This document shows positions 8,721-16,421 of a DNA stretch of 64,000 bases, in pieces; positions within the stretch are counted from its first letter, which is position 1, and each line of letters begins with the position of its first letter. The notes under the pieces are model-generated. The model was not told where the DNA came from. It searched no databases and worked only from the letters and a program-made list of their open reading frames with translations. The translations under genes were made by a program, and so were the position numbers. Source of the stretch: an uncultured Gammaproteobacteria bacterium (GTDB lineage: Bacteria > Pseudomonadota > Gammaproteobacteria > Pseudomonadales > UBA5518); the NCBI GenBank assembly GCA_903928015.1, contig CAIYPF010000043.1, positions 1 to 64,000 of the forward strand, given 5' to 3'.

Positions 8721-9992
8721 TCAATCGCTCCTCAATTCGAGGCGGGCGCTGGCGACGCCATTTTCCTCGCTGGCAGACAGTACACGTGCGCTTGCGCCCT
8801 GCCCACCAAGTACCTGCCCGAGTTTGTCGAGGCGGGCCATGTCGGGGGAACTGACCTCCGCGCCAAGACTCCCCGTCGTCGCATCGAAGCGCAGGCTCTT
8901 CACCACAACTCCCGCAAGTTCGGGGGTCGCCATGGCCGCTGCGAGCGTTGCCAGAGCGCGCACTCCCGCGCCACCGCGGGAGGTGCCTGCCGCGAGACGA
9001 CGCTCTGCCTGGCGTCGGAGATTCACGATCTTGTGTTCGTCGGGGAACATGCGCCTGAACTGCTTGACCGAGTCGTCATACGTGTCCCGCGCCTTCGCAT
9101 CAAGGTTCCACGCAACGCCGAGGCTCACCGCGGCAAACAGCGCAAAACCGGCGGCAGCGGCTGACCAGGCCATTCCCCAGTCTTGTGCCGAATCGCCGCG
9201 GCCCGAGGAGGGACGGTAGCCGCCTTGGCAGAGATTCAGCACGGGGTCTCCTCCCCGCGCCTGATGCGCCAGAAGTTCGACCAGCGTCTCGCTGTAGTTG
9301 GTACGACGAACCGGCAATTGCAGGCTCTGCTCGACCTCCGAGGCAAGCAGGTCTGCCCGGGCAATATCTTCCGGGCTCGCGGCGCAGGCACTTATCTCTA
9401 TGCGCGAGCAGGGCATGGCACGCTGCTTCAGGGCCAGCCCGAGCATCAGCGCGACATTTTCATTTTCGACAACGATGCCGCGCGAGATTCCGAGTTTGAT
9501 ATGGGACCGGGACCAGTGGACGTGGACAAATATCGAGCCCGGTTCTCGCGGCAAGAGAAGATGCTCGGGAATCATTGAAACCGGTGACAGGCCGGCAGAA
9601 TGGAGCACCTCCAACCACGCAATCATCTGGGCGTGCGCCACGATGCCGACGGGCACACTGTCACCGAAACGCTGCGCCGATATGGCGAGATGCGTCTGTC
9701 GAAGATCCCCGGCGACATGATCTTCGATCATGTAGGGAAGCGCCTTGCGCAAATGAGCGCTCTGACGCGACGGGATGTTGACTTCAGCAAGGTTTACCGC
9801 ACTGCCCGGCACGAAGACGACAACTTCTGCGCGCTCCGCAGCGTGCCCCGCCTGCACACGGACCCGCCCCAGCGGCCCCTGCCCCTGATTGATCAGTTTG
9901 TTCGCAGGGTCCATCAAAGCCCATGCCACGACGGTGTTCTCGTCGGGCAATTTGTGCTCAAGATGTACTGCCAGCCAGTTCTTCCCGGCCAT
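8721..9992 (-). CDS. gspL: Type II secretion inner-membrane protein GspL
   Basis: A 423-residue protein with the actin-like cytoplasmic domain of GspL ('LPYMIEDHVAGDLRQTHLAI' region). A single membrane helix lies near residues 270-290 ('AAAAGFALFAAVSLGVAWNL'), followed by a periplasmic ferredoxin-like domain. GspL anchors the GspE ATPase to the membrane. It follows gspK by 8 bases and is followed without a gap by gspM. Confidence 0.88.
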   Translation of the reverse strand: MAGKNWLAVHLEHKLPDENTVVAWALMDPANKLINQGQGPLGRVRVQAGHAAERAEVVVFVPGSAVNLAEVNIPSRQSAHLRKALPYMIEDHVAGDLRQTHLAISAQRFGDSVPVGIVAHAQMIAWLEVLHSAGLSPVSMIPEHLLLPREPGSIFVHVHWSRSHIKLGISRGIVVENENVALMLGLALKQRAMPCSRIEISACAASPEDIARADLLASEVEQSLQLPVRRTNYSETLVELLAHQARGGDPVLNLCQGGYRPSSGRGDSAQDWGMAWSAAAAGFALFAAVSLGVAWNLDAKARDTYDDSVKQFRRMFPDEHKIVNLRRQAERRLAAGTSRGGAGVRALATLAAAMATPELAGVVVKSLRFDATTGSLGAEVSSPDMARLDKLGQVLGGQGASARVLSASEENGVASARLELRSD

Positions 9993-10000
9993 GGTTGTCC

Positions 10001-10957
10001 CTATATGCCTGTGGCGTCACTGCGCCCGAGAATTATCGTGTTGCCCTTGCGGGGATCGCGCATCACTCTTGTCTCGAATCTCGCGTGGCGCCCCCGGTAC
10101 TCCGCGTGGACCACCATCGCAAAGTAACTGCTGCGCACACCCATCAAAGGAACTGCAGTACCGAAAAGCGTCGCCACACGGGGATCTGCGGCGTCACGAA
10201 ACGGTTGCCCCTGACGAAGCTGCACAAAGCGTTCCATTTCCGAGGGGGTCGCCTTTTCCGCGTAGGCGAGCAGGACTTCGGGTGGTGCTGTGTTGAGATT
10301 CAGTAGCGTGCCCGTCGGCAAAGCGCTCACCAGTGGTGCCAGGCGTTTCCAGCCATCGGCGTCCATGCCGGGCATAGCCCGCAGTTCTGAAGGATCCACC
10401 ATCGCTTTGTTCGGCAGGAATCGCAGCCCGTAAGCGTTGGCCTCGGATCCGCCGCGGTCCGTAGAGCCGTCGGTATCCACCCAGTCCGAAGCGGCCTGCG
10501 CCACGCGCGGATCAATATCAAGTTGGCGCAAAAGTCGGCCGAAACGGGCGTTTTCCGCCGGGAGCGCCTTGCCGTTGCGGTCCACCAGCCCGTTGACATT
10601 GAAGCGACCTGCAAGATCGCTGATGCGAACATCGATAGTGGCATCGTTTTCGGCGTCCTCGAAGTTGAGCTGCCCGGAGGCCCAGCTCTCCTGGAGGGTG
10701 TCAGTACCCTCCCCGCCCACGCTCGACTTGAGGTCGTTGAAGAGCAACTGGCGCCCGAGTTCCTCGGCGCCGAGTGCGTAGTAGCGTGCCTGGGTCGACT
10801 CGATGACGTTGCCCGTTCTTTTCAGTGCCAGGTAGCTGGTTCGCAGCATCTGCGTCGCAAGAAGCGTCGCGATGACAAACACCAGCAAGACGGTGATAAG
10901 CGCAACGCCACCCTGGCGACGAGGAAGAGAAAGCGCGTCAGCGCAGCGGAATGACAC
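10001..10957 (-). CDS. gspK: Type II secretion minor pseudopilin GspK
   Basis: A 318-residue protein with a prepilin-like N-terminus: basic leader, 'RRQGGVALITVLLVFVIATLLA' with cleavage after the second Gly. As usual for GspK, position +5 is not Glu (the mature protein starts V-A-L-I-T), which suits its place at the tip of the pseudopilus. A large globular C-terminal domain with a helix-hairpin region follows. The likely start is a GTG at 10957, overlapping gspJ by 20 bases. Confidence 0.9.
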   Translation of the reverse strand: MSFRCADALSLPRRQGGVALITVLLVFVIATLLATQMLRTSYLALKRTGNVIESTQARYYALGAEELGRQLLFNDLKSSVGGEGTDTLQESWASGQLNFEDAENDATIDVRISDLAGRFNVNGLVDRNGKALPAENARFGRLLRQLDIDPRVAQAASDWVDTDGSTDRGGSEANAYGLRFLPNKAMVDPSELRAMPGMDADGWKRLAPLVSALPTGTLLNLNTAPPEVLLAYAEKATPSEMERFVQLRQGQPFRDAADPRVATLFGTAVPLMGVRSSYFAMVVHAEYRGRHARFETRVMRDPRKGNTIILGRSDATGI

Positions 10958-11579
10958 GGCTCAACTCTCCGATACGCAGTTGGGACAGCCGCACCTCGAC
11001 CGCTATGGGAACTGGCTCAATCGCAGCAGTTCCAGCGGGCGCGGTGGCGCCGCTGCTCTGGGGGCGTGCCTCCACTGCAGACTCCGGCGGCCACTCCTCA
11101 AACCACTTTCCTTTTTCATCCAGATAGCGGATCTCGAAAGACTCAACCTGCGAGACATAGATTCGCTCGACCTGCTCCTCAGGGTCGTTGTCGTCGATGG
11201 AGCGCCGATAGCGACGCAGCAGACGCCCCTCGTCATCAAGTGCCCAGGCAACGCGTTGCAAACCGGAGCGCGGCATGCCCTCAGGGTTCCGCCAACCCGA
11301 TCGCGTGAACTCGACGACGGCATCCTCCGGCGCTGCATCGAGCGCAGGACTGTCGTCACTACCGCCGCCAATCGCCCTCGGCGCGAACTGGGAGAAGTCC
11401 TCGTCAAGTTGACGAAGAGCAAGCTGTACACCGGCAAGCGCCTCATAGCCTGCGTCCCCGCTCTCTTTCAGTCGGCCTGTGGACGCGAGGAGCGTGTACG
11501 CAGCCACACCGATGAAGGAGAAAATCGCCATTGCCACCAACGCCTCGAGGAGCGTGAATCCACGCTGGCAACCCTTCAT
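10938..11579 (-). CDS. gspJ: Type II secretion minor pseudopilin GspJ
   Basis: A 213-residue pseudopilin: leader MKGCQRG then FTLLEALVAMAIFSFIG, with the conserved Glu at +5. The globular part contains the 'ALAGVQLALRQLDEDFSQF' motif characteristic of GspJ. It forms the tip complex with GspI and GspK. Its start overlaps the gspI stop by 4 bases (ATGA). Confidence 0.92.
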   Translation of the reverse strand: MKGCQRGFTLLEALVAMAIFSFIGVAAYTLLASTGRLKESGDAGYEALAGVQLALRQLDEDFSQFAPRAIGGGSDDSPALDAAPEDAVVEFTRSGWRNPEGMPRSGLQRVAWALDDEGRLLRRYRRSIDDNDPEEQVERIYVSQVESFEIRYLDEKGKWFEEWPPESAVEARPQSSGATAPAGTAAIEPVPIAVEVRLSQLRIGELSRVIPLR

Positions 11580-11956
11580 CGAACATCCGCCCTGAAGCCC
11601 GTCAGGGTCAGAACCGGGTCATCCTCTCCCTCACGTGCGACGCTGACTTCAAGTCGCGCAAAACCGGGCCGAGGCGTGGCCTGGGACTTCAGGCTCACGA
11701 TCCATGTTCGTCCGCCCATCTCGACCTGAACCGGTTTGCTTGCGGAAGGAGGACGTTCCGCCACCCTGCTCTCGTCAAGCGCGTTCTGCGCGACCCAGAG
11801 AGCAATGCTTTTGTCCTCGAGGCGGAAGAGCTGGGAAGAATAGGTGCCACTCTGCGAGACAAGAGTGCTGGCGAGCACGGCAAGAATCGCCAGAGCAACG
11901 AGGACCTCGATCAAGGTGAAGCCGCGGGCTGGATCAGAGATCCTGAAGCGTGCCAC
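11576..11956 (-). CDS. gspI: Type II secretion minor pseudopilin GspI
   Basis: A 126-residue pseudopilin when started at GTG 11956: short leader ending in 'DPARG', then FTLIEVLVALAILAVLAST with Glu +5. The open frame extends upstream to 12124, but GspI proteins are about 125 residues with a short leader, so the GTG is preferred. It overlaps the end of gspH by 23 bases. GspI starts assembly of the pseudopilus tip. Confidence 0.85.
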   Translation of the reverse strand: MARFRISDPARGFTLIEVLVALAILAVLASTLVSQSGTYSSQLFRLEDKSIALWVAQNALDESRVAERPPSASKPVQVEMGGRTWIVSLKSQATPRPGFARLEVSVAREGEDDPVLTLTGFRADVR

Positions 11957-12455
11957 TGCCGTCGCTCCCGAGACTCGCCACAGGGTCGTTGCTGTCAGCA
12001 AGACGGATATCAAGCCTGAAACCGCTGATCTCGCCACTGGAGGAAACAAGGACGTCCGGTTGCAGCTCGGCGTCATCGGAACGTGAGCGGGCTCGGTTGG
12101 GGGCATCCGGGAGGCTGAGCTCAAGGCTCAAACCAGCCGGCAGCGCATGCCTCTCCAGAGGTTTTTCGGTGATCTCTGCCCACGTCATGGCTTCGGGATC
12201 GAAGCGCAGTACACGGTATGCAATTTCGTCGTCGACAATGAACCCGAGTTCCTCACCCTGCATCGTAGCCTCGTCACGCGCAAAGGCGAGAAGCTCGCGG
12301 ATGCGAGCCATCTCGTCACGCGCTCCACGCTGCGCGTTGCCTCCAGCCGACACGGTGGCCAGCCCTGCAAGCAAGGCCATGATGACCAGCGTCACCAGCA
12401 TCTCTACGAGGGTGAACCCCCCGACGTGATCACTCGCCCGAGGTGATGTCGGCAT
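11934..12455 (-). CDS. gspH: Type II secretion minor pseudopilin GspH
   Basis: A 173-residue pseudopilin: leader 'MPTSPRASDHVGG' then FTLVEMLVTLVIMALLAGL with Glu +5. The mature domain has 'ELLAFARDEATMQGEELGFIV', typical of GspH. It overlaps gspG by 26 bases. It is a minor component linking the tip complex to the GspG fibre. Confidence 0.88.
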   Translation of the reverse strand: MPTSPRASDHVGGFTLVEMLVTLVIMALLAGLATVSAGGNAQRGARDEMARIRELLAFARDEATMQGEELGFIVDDEIAYRVLRFDPEAMTWAEITEKPLERHALPAGLSLELSLPDAPNRARSRSDDAELQPDVLVSSSGEISGFRLDIRLADSNDPVASLGSDGSGTLQDL

Positions 12456-12864
12456 CGTAACTCTCGCCGCCTTCGCGGCCGTCCGCGCCGAGGCTCACGA
12501 TGTCGAAGCGACCGTCGGGATAACGCACGTACTGGTAGTCATTGGCCCAGGGATCTTTCGGCAGGGTCTTCTTCTTCATGTATCCCGAAGGATTCCAGTT
12601 GCGCGGTTCGGGTGTTCCGCCGGGCTTCTCGACAAGCGCCTGCAGGCCCTGCTCGGTTGTGGGGTAACTGCCATTGTCGATCCGGTACATCTCCAGAGCC
12701 TGCGACATGGTTGCGATATCGGCCTTTCCTGCGGTTACTTTCGCCTGGTCGACGCGCCCCATGATGTTCGGTGCCACGAGACCGATCAGCACGCTGATGA
12801 TCACGACGACGACCATGATCTCGATGAGCGTGAAGCCACGACTGCGCTGGATTCGGGATTCCAC
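12430..12864 (-). CDS. gspG: Type II secretion major pseudopilin GspG
   Basis: A 144-residue protein: leader up to 'QRSRG', mature start FTLIEIMVVVVIISVLIGLV with Glu +5. The conserved GspG core follows ('YRIDNGSYPTTEQGLQALV', 'KDPWANDYQYVRYPDGRFDIVSLGADG'), including the Ca-binding Asp-rich C-terminus. GTG 12864 is chosen because AGAGG lies about 8 bases upstream; GTG 12873 and an upstream ATG at 12933 are alternatives. It builds the pseudopilus shaft. Confidence 0.92.
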   Translation of the reverse strand: MESRIQRSRGFTLIEIMVVVVIISVLIGLVAPNIMGRVDQAKVTAGKADIATMSQALEMYRIDNGSYPTTEQGLQALVEKPGGTPEPRNWNPSGYMKKKTLPKDPWANDYQYVRYPDGRFDIVSLGADGREGGESYDADITSGE

Positions 12865-12875
12865 GATTGGCACCT

Positions 12876-14093
12876 CTATTTGATCAACTGGTTGAGGGAG
12901 AAGATGGGCTGCAGGATCGCAACGACGATGCATAGTACCGCCACTCCCATGAAGAGCAGAACAGCGGGCTCCAGCAACCCGAGCATCGTGGCGATCCTGT
13001 TATCAAGCTCCGATTGCTGGCTCTCGGCGACGCGCGCAAGCATGCGCTCGAGTTCGCCGCTCTGCTCACCGCTGGCGATCATGTAGATCATCATGGGCGG
13101 GAACTTGCCGCTGCGTTCCAGTGCGGCTTTCAGGCTGCTGCCCTCTCGCACCTGCCCCGCGGCCTCCCCGACCACACGTTTGAGCGAGGTGTTGGTGAGA
13201 ACCGCTGCCGCGATATCGAGAGCGTCCACCAGCGGCACGCCGCTCGAGACAAGCGTGCTCAAGGTGCCCGCAAACCTTGCGCTGTTTGCTGCAAGACTCA
13301 TCCGGCCGGCGAGCGGTAGCCGCAACAAAACAGCGTCCGCCGACTCGCGTCGCCCCTCGTCCCGCAGCAAGGCACGGAACGCGAAGACCGCAAGCACGAT
13401 CCCGGCAAGCGCCCAGACTCCCCAGTGCACGAGGAAGTCACTCGCGTCGAGCATGGCCTGTGTGAGGGGCGGCAGCGCTTGCCCCTGGTCGGCGAATACC
13501 TTCACGACGTCGGGAACGATGTAGGTCAGAAGCCCCGTCACCACCAGCACTGCAAGCCCGAGCAGGACGCTCGGATAGATCAGCGCGAGCTGGACCTTCT
13601 GCCGTGATTTGTGGCTCGCCTCGGTGTAGTCCGCAAGTCGGGAGAGCACGAGATCAAGGCGGCCCGTATGCTCTCCGGCCGCAACGGTCGCGCAGTACAT
13701 CGACGGGAATGCACGGGGATATTGACCCATCGCCGCGGCAAGTGAACGGCCCTCGAGCACCTGGGATCGCAAACTGGAGACCAGCGCTTTTGTCTCGGAG
13801 CGCTCGCTTTGCTGGGCAATGGCCATCAGGGCGTCGGCTATAGGTAGCGCGGACTGCAGCAATGTCGCCAGCTGGCGGGTGAACAACGCGACATCCGAAA
13901 CCGGGAGCGATGCGCGCGATGCAACAGCCTTCTCGCGGCCTCGTCGGTTGTCGGCGTTGACCGCGGCAACGTCAAGGGGAACCAGTCCACGATCACGCAA
14001 CATCTGCCGCGCATGGCGCGGGTTGTCGGCTTCGAGAGTGCCCTTGCGCTGCTTGCCACCGGCGTCGAGCACCGCATAACTGAAAACTGCCAC
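12876..14093 (-). CDS. gspF: Type II secretion platform protein GspF
   Basis: A 405-residue polytopic inner-membrane protein with two copies of the GspF domain, each beginning with a 'FTRQLATLLQSALPIADAL' or 'FAGTLSTLVSSGVPLVDAL' type segment. Three membrane helices are visible (about residues 175-195, 225-245 and 375-400). The start is GTG 14093, four bases after the gspE stop. It couples the GspE motor to pseudopilus growth. Confidence 0.93.
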   Translation of the reverse strand: MAVFSYAVLDAGGKQRKGTLEADNPRHARQMLRDRGLVPLDVAAVNADNRRGREKAVASRASLPVSDVALFTRQLATLLQSALPIADALMAIAQQSERSETKALVSSLRSQVLEGRSLAAAMGQYPRAFPSMYCATVAAGEHTGRLDLVLSRLADYTEASHKSRQKVQLALIYPSVLLGLAVLVVTGLLTYIVPDVVKVFADQGQALPPLTQAMLDASDFLVHWGVWALAGIVLAVFAFRALLRDEGRRESADAVLLRLPLAGRMSLAANSARFAGTLSTLVSSGVPLVDALDIAAAVLTNTSLKRVVGEAAGQVREGSSLKAALERSGKFPPMMIYMIASGEQSGELERMLARVAESQQSELDNRIATMLGLLEPAVLLFMGVAVLCIVVAILQPIFSLNQLIK

Positions 14094-14097
14094 CCGA

Positions 14098-15576
14098 TCA
14101 GTCCTCCCGCGTCACGCGCAGGACTTCTTCAACCGTCGTCCTTCCGCTCAGAACCTTCGCCCGGCCGTCGGCACGCAGTGATTGCTGGCTCTTGCGCGCC
14201 TGGGCAACGATGTCCTCTTCGGGTGCTCGCTTGTGGATCAACGAGCGAATGGTGTCGTCAACCACCAGAACCTCGTAAAGCCCCATACGCCCCCTGTAGC
14301 CGCGGTCATTGCAGGCCGAGCAGCCCTTGGGGCGGAACAGCAGATGCTCCTCCGGGCGGCGGATCTGCAACAACTCCATTTCTGCCGCGTCCGGTACGTG
14401 GGGTTGCTTGCACTCGTTACAGAGCAGCCGAACCAGACGCTGCGCGATGATCCCGTTGATGCTCGAGGCAAGAAGAAAGGGCTCGATCCCCATGTCCTCG
14501 AGGCGGGTGACTGCGCCAGCAGCGGTGTTTGTATGCAGAGTGGACAGCACAAGGTGTCCCGTAAGGCTCGCTTGCACCGCTATTCCTGCAGTCTCGGCAT
14601 CGCGTATCTCGCCCACCATCACGATATCCGGATCCTGACGGAGCATGGCTCGCAATCCCGACGCGAAAGTCATGCCTGCCTTGACGTTCACCTGGGTCTG
14701 CCCGAGACCCTCGATGTTGTATTCGATGGGGTCCTCGACGGTGAGTATGTTGCTGCTGCCATCGTTCAGGTGATTGAGGCAGCCGTAGAGGGTGGTGCTC
14801 TTTCCGGAACCCGTCGGCCCGGTGACAAGGATGATGCCGTGAGGGCGTTCCAGGAGCCCCTTGAGTCCGCTCAATGCCGCGGGGTTGAAGCCGAGTCGAT
14901 CGAGGTCGAGACGCGCCTGGTTTTTCTCGAGGATACGCATGACGACGCGTTCGCCGTTCGCAGACGGAAGGGTGGAAACCCGCAGGTCGATTTCGCGCCC
15001 GCCGACGCGGATGGATATCCGCCCGTCCTGAGGCACTCGTTTTTCGGCGATATCGAGCCGGGACATCACCTTGATGCGCGATATGAGCAACGGAGCAAGC
15101 TCGCGACGCGGTTCGAGCACCGACCGAAGCATTCCGTCCACCCTGAAGCGGACCACCAGGCGCTTTTCATAGGGTTCGACGTGTATGTCGGATGCCCCTT
15201 CCCTGATGGCCTGGGCGAGTATCGCGTTTATGAGCAGGATGATCGGCGAATCTTCCTTCTCTTCCAGAAGGTCGGTGTCCGTCTCGTGCACATTCTCGAG
15301 AAGGCTGTTGATATCGACGTTCTCGGCCAGGCCGGCTGCCATGCGTTGCGCGGCGCCGCTCTTCTGCTCATAGGTGTCGGATAACGCGCGGTCGAAATCC
15401 TCATCACTCAGAGGCTCGCAGGTGAATGCTACCCCCGTAAGGCGCTGGATCTCGGCTACGGCCTGTACCGGAACATTGGCCCGGTGCAACAACCGTGGCT
15501 TGTCCGCAGAACCCTCGTCCGGCATGCGCAGCAGCGCGCCATGACGTTTCGCATATGCATAGGGAATCGTTTGCAT
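14098..15576 (-). CDS. gspE: Type II secretion ATPase GspE
   Basis: A 492-residue hexameric ATPase. It has an N-terminal GspL-binding part, Walker A GPTGSGKST (about residues 252-260), an Asp box, Walker B-like 'MVGEIRD', a His box ('TGHLVLSTLHTN'), and a zinc-binding CxxC pair ('CNEC' near 385 and 'CSAC' near 420). All catalytic elements are intact. It is first in the eleven-gene operon E-F-G-H-I-J-K-L-M-A-B and is divergent from gspC. Confidence 0.95.
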   Translation of the reverse strand: MQTIPYAYAKRHGALLRMPDEGSADKPRLLHRANVPVQAVAEIQRLTGVAFTCEPLSDEDFDRALSDTYEQKSGAAQRMAAGLAENVDINSLLENVHETDTDLLEEKEDSPIILLINAILAQAIREGASDIHVEPYEKRLVVRFRVDGMLRSVLEPRRELAPLLISRIKVMSRLDIAEKRVPQDGRISIRVGGREIDLRVSTLPSANGERVVMRILEKNQARLDLDRLGFNPAALSGLKGLLERPHGIILVTGPTGSGKSTTLYGCLNHLNDGSSNILTVEDPIEYNIEGLGQTQVNVKAGMTFASGLRAMLRQDPDIVMVGEIRDAETAGIAVQASLTGHLVLSTLHTNTAAGAVTRLEDMGIEPFLLASSINGIIAQRLVRLLCNECKQPHVPDAAEMELLQIRRPEEHLLFRPKGCSACNDRGYRGRMGLYEVLVVDDTIRSLIHKRAPEEDIVAQARKSQQSLRADGRAKVLSGRTTVEEVLRVTRED

Positions 15577-15624
15577 GAGGAGACCGGCCTCTTTATTGCG
15601 TCTCTACTGTAGCACCGGGCATCA

Positions 15625-15640
15625 CCCGTATCGTCACGGG
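15625..15640. repeat. Inverted repeat in the gspE leader
   Basis: CCCGT and ACGGG are separated by six bases, about 50 bases upstream of the gspE ATG. It could be an operator or a small hairpin in the leader. With 5-base arms it could also be chance. Confidence 0.25.
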
Positions 15641-15680
15641 ACTTCCCCATCGGATCGGAGACAGAAAACCGCCGCTGGCT

Positions 15681-15691
15681 TGCAATTTGCA
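15681..15691. promoter_or_regulatory. Palindrome in the gspE/gspC divergent promoter region
   Basis: TGCAATTTGCA is a perfect odd-centred palindrome near the middle of the 191-base spacer between the divergent gspE and gspC starts. The symmetry and position fit an operator for a dimeric regulator; no protein can be named. Confidence 0.3.
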
Positions 15692-15708
15692 CAAGTCATG
15701 CCCGGCGA

Positions 15709-15735
15709 CGGCTTTTCGCCACTGTGCGAAAGCCG
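15709..15735 (+). promoter_or_regulatory. Strong hairpin in the gspC leader
   Basis: CGGCTTTTCGC (15709-15719) pairs with GCGAAAGCCG (15726-15735) around the loop CACTGT, giving a stem of ten pairs with one bulged T. It lies 32 bases upstream of the gspC ATG. No U-run follows, so it does not look like a simple terminator. Confidence 0.4.
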
Positions 15736-15767
15736 GAAGCGTTGATTCATGGACGGAGTCCACGGAG

Positions 15768-16421
15768 ATGCAGGCATCGATGCGTGAATTCTTGGAGGAC
15801 AGGCTGAACATCACGGCGCCCAATGCGCTCACGGCTGTTGTCGCCGTTCTTGCGCTGTCGGCCTCTGGATGGCAGGCCCTGCGCTGGTACGGCTCGGTCG
15901 ATGCGAGCCTGCCGCTTGACGCCCACCCACCCGTGGTGGCCGCAGCGGCACCGGACCCCCTGCCCGTGATCCTCAGCGCCAACGTCTTCGGCGCAGCAGC
16001 AAGCGCTGTCGCCGACTCTACGTCCGCCACTCCTGTCGCCCGCGAATCAACGGGATTCATCCTGCGCGCCGCCTTCGCCGAGGCAGATGGCGGAGGTGGC
16101 GCAATCATCGAGAACAGCTCAGGTCAGGCCGACTGGTACGCCGTTGGCCAAAGCGTGGCGCCGGGCCTGACACTCCGTGAGGTACGCCCTGACCACGTGG
16201 TCCTCGATCGCGGGGGAAGTCCCGAGCGCCTCCAGTTCGAACGCCTGGCTGAGGTCGCCATGAACCCGAGTCCTTCCCCGTCCGATCAGGCGGGAGGCAC
16301 ACCGACTTTCACGGTGGAGCCAGGACAACCGCAGCCGATACCCCGCGATATGGCACCCGAAGACAAGGCCAACCTCATCCGTCAGCGTCTTGAAGAGCTC
16401 CGCAACCGGACACGCAAATGA
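15768..16421 (+). CDS. gspC: Type II secretion inner-membrane protein GspC
   Basis: A 217-residue bitopic protein: short cytoplasmic N-terminus, one membrane segment (about residues 17-35, 'ALTAVVAVLALSASGWQAL'), a linker, and the homology-region domain ('FILRAAFAEADGGGGAIIENSSGQADWYAVGQSVAPGLTLREV'). No PDZ domain follows; the C-terminus is a Pro-rich stretch and a charged helix. ATG 15768 has CGGAG just upstream; an in-frame ATG at 15780 is an alternative. GspC links the platform to GspD, and its last bases overlap the gspD start (ATGA). Confidence 0.9.
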   Translation: MQASMREFLEDRLNITAPNALTAVVAVLALSASGWQALRWYGSVDASLPLDAHPPVVAAAAPDPLPVILSANVFGAAASAVADSTSATPVARESTGFILRAAFAEADGGGGAIIENSSGQADWYAVGQSVAPGLTLREVRPDHVVLDRGGSPERLQFERLAEVAMNPSPSPSDQAGGTPTFTVEPGQPQPIPRDMAPEDKANLIRQRLEELRNRTRK

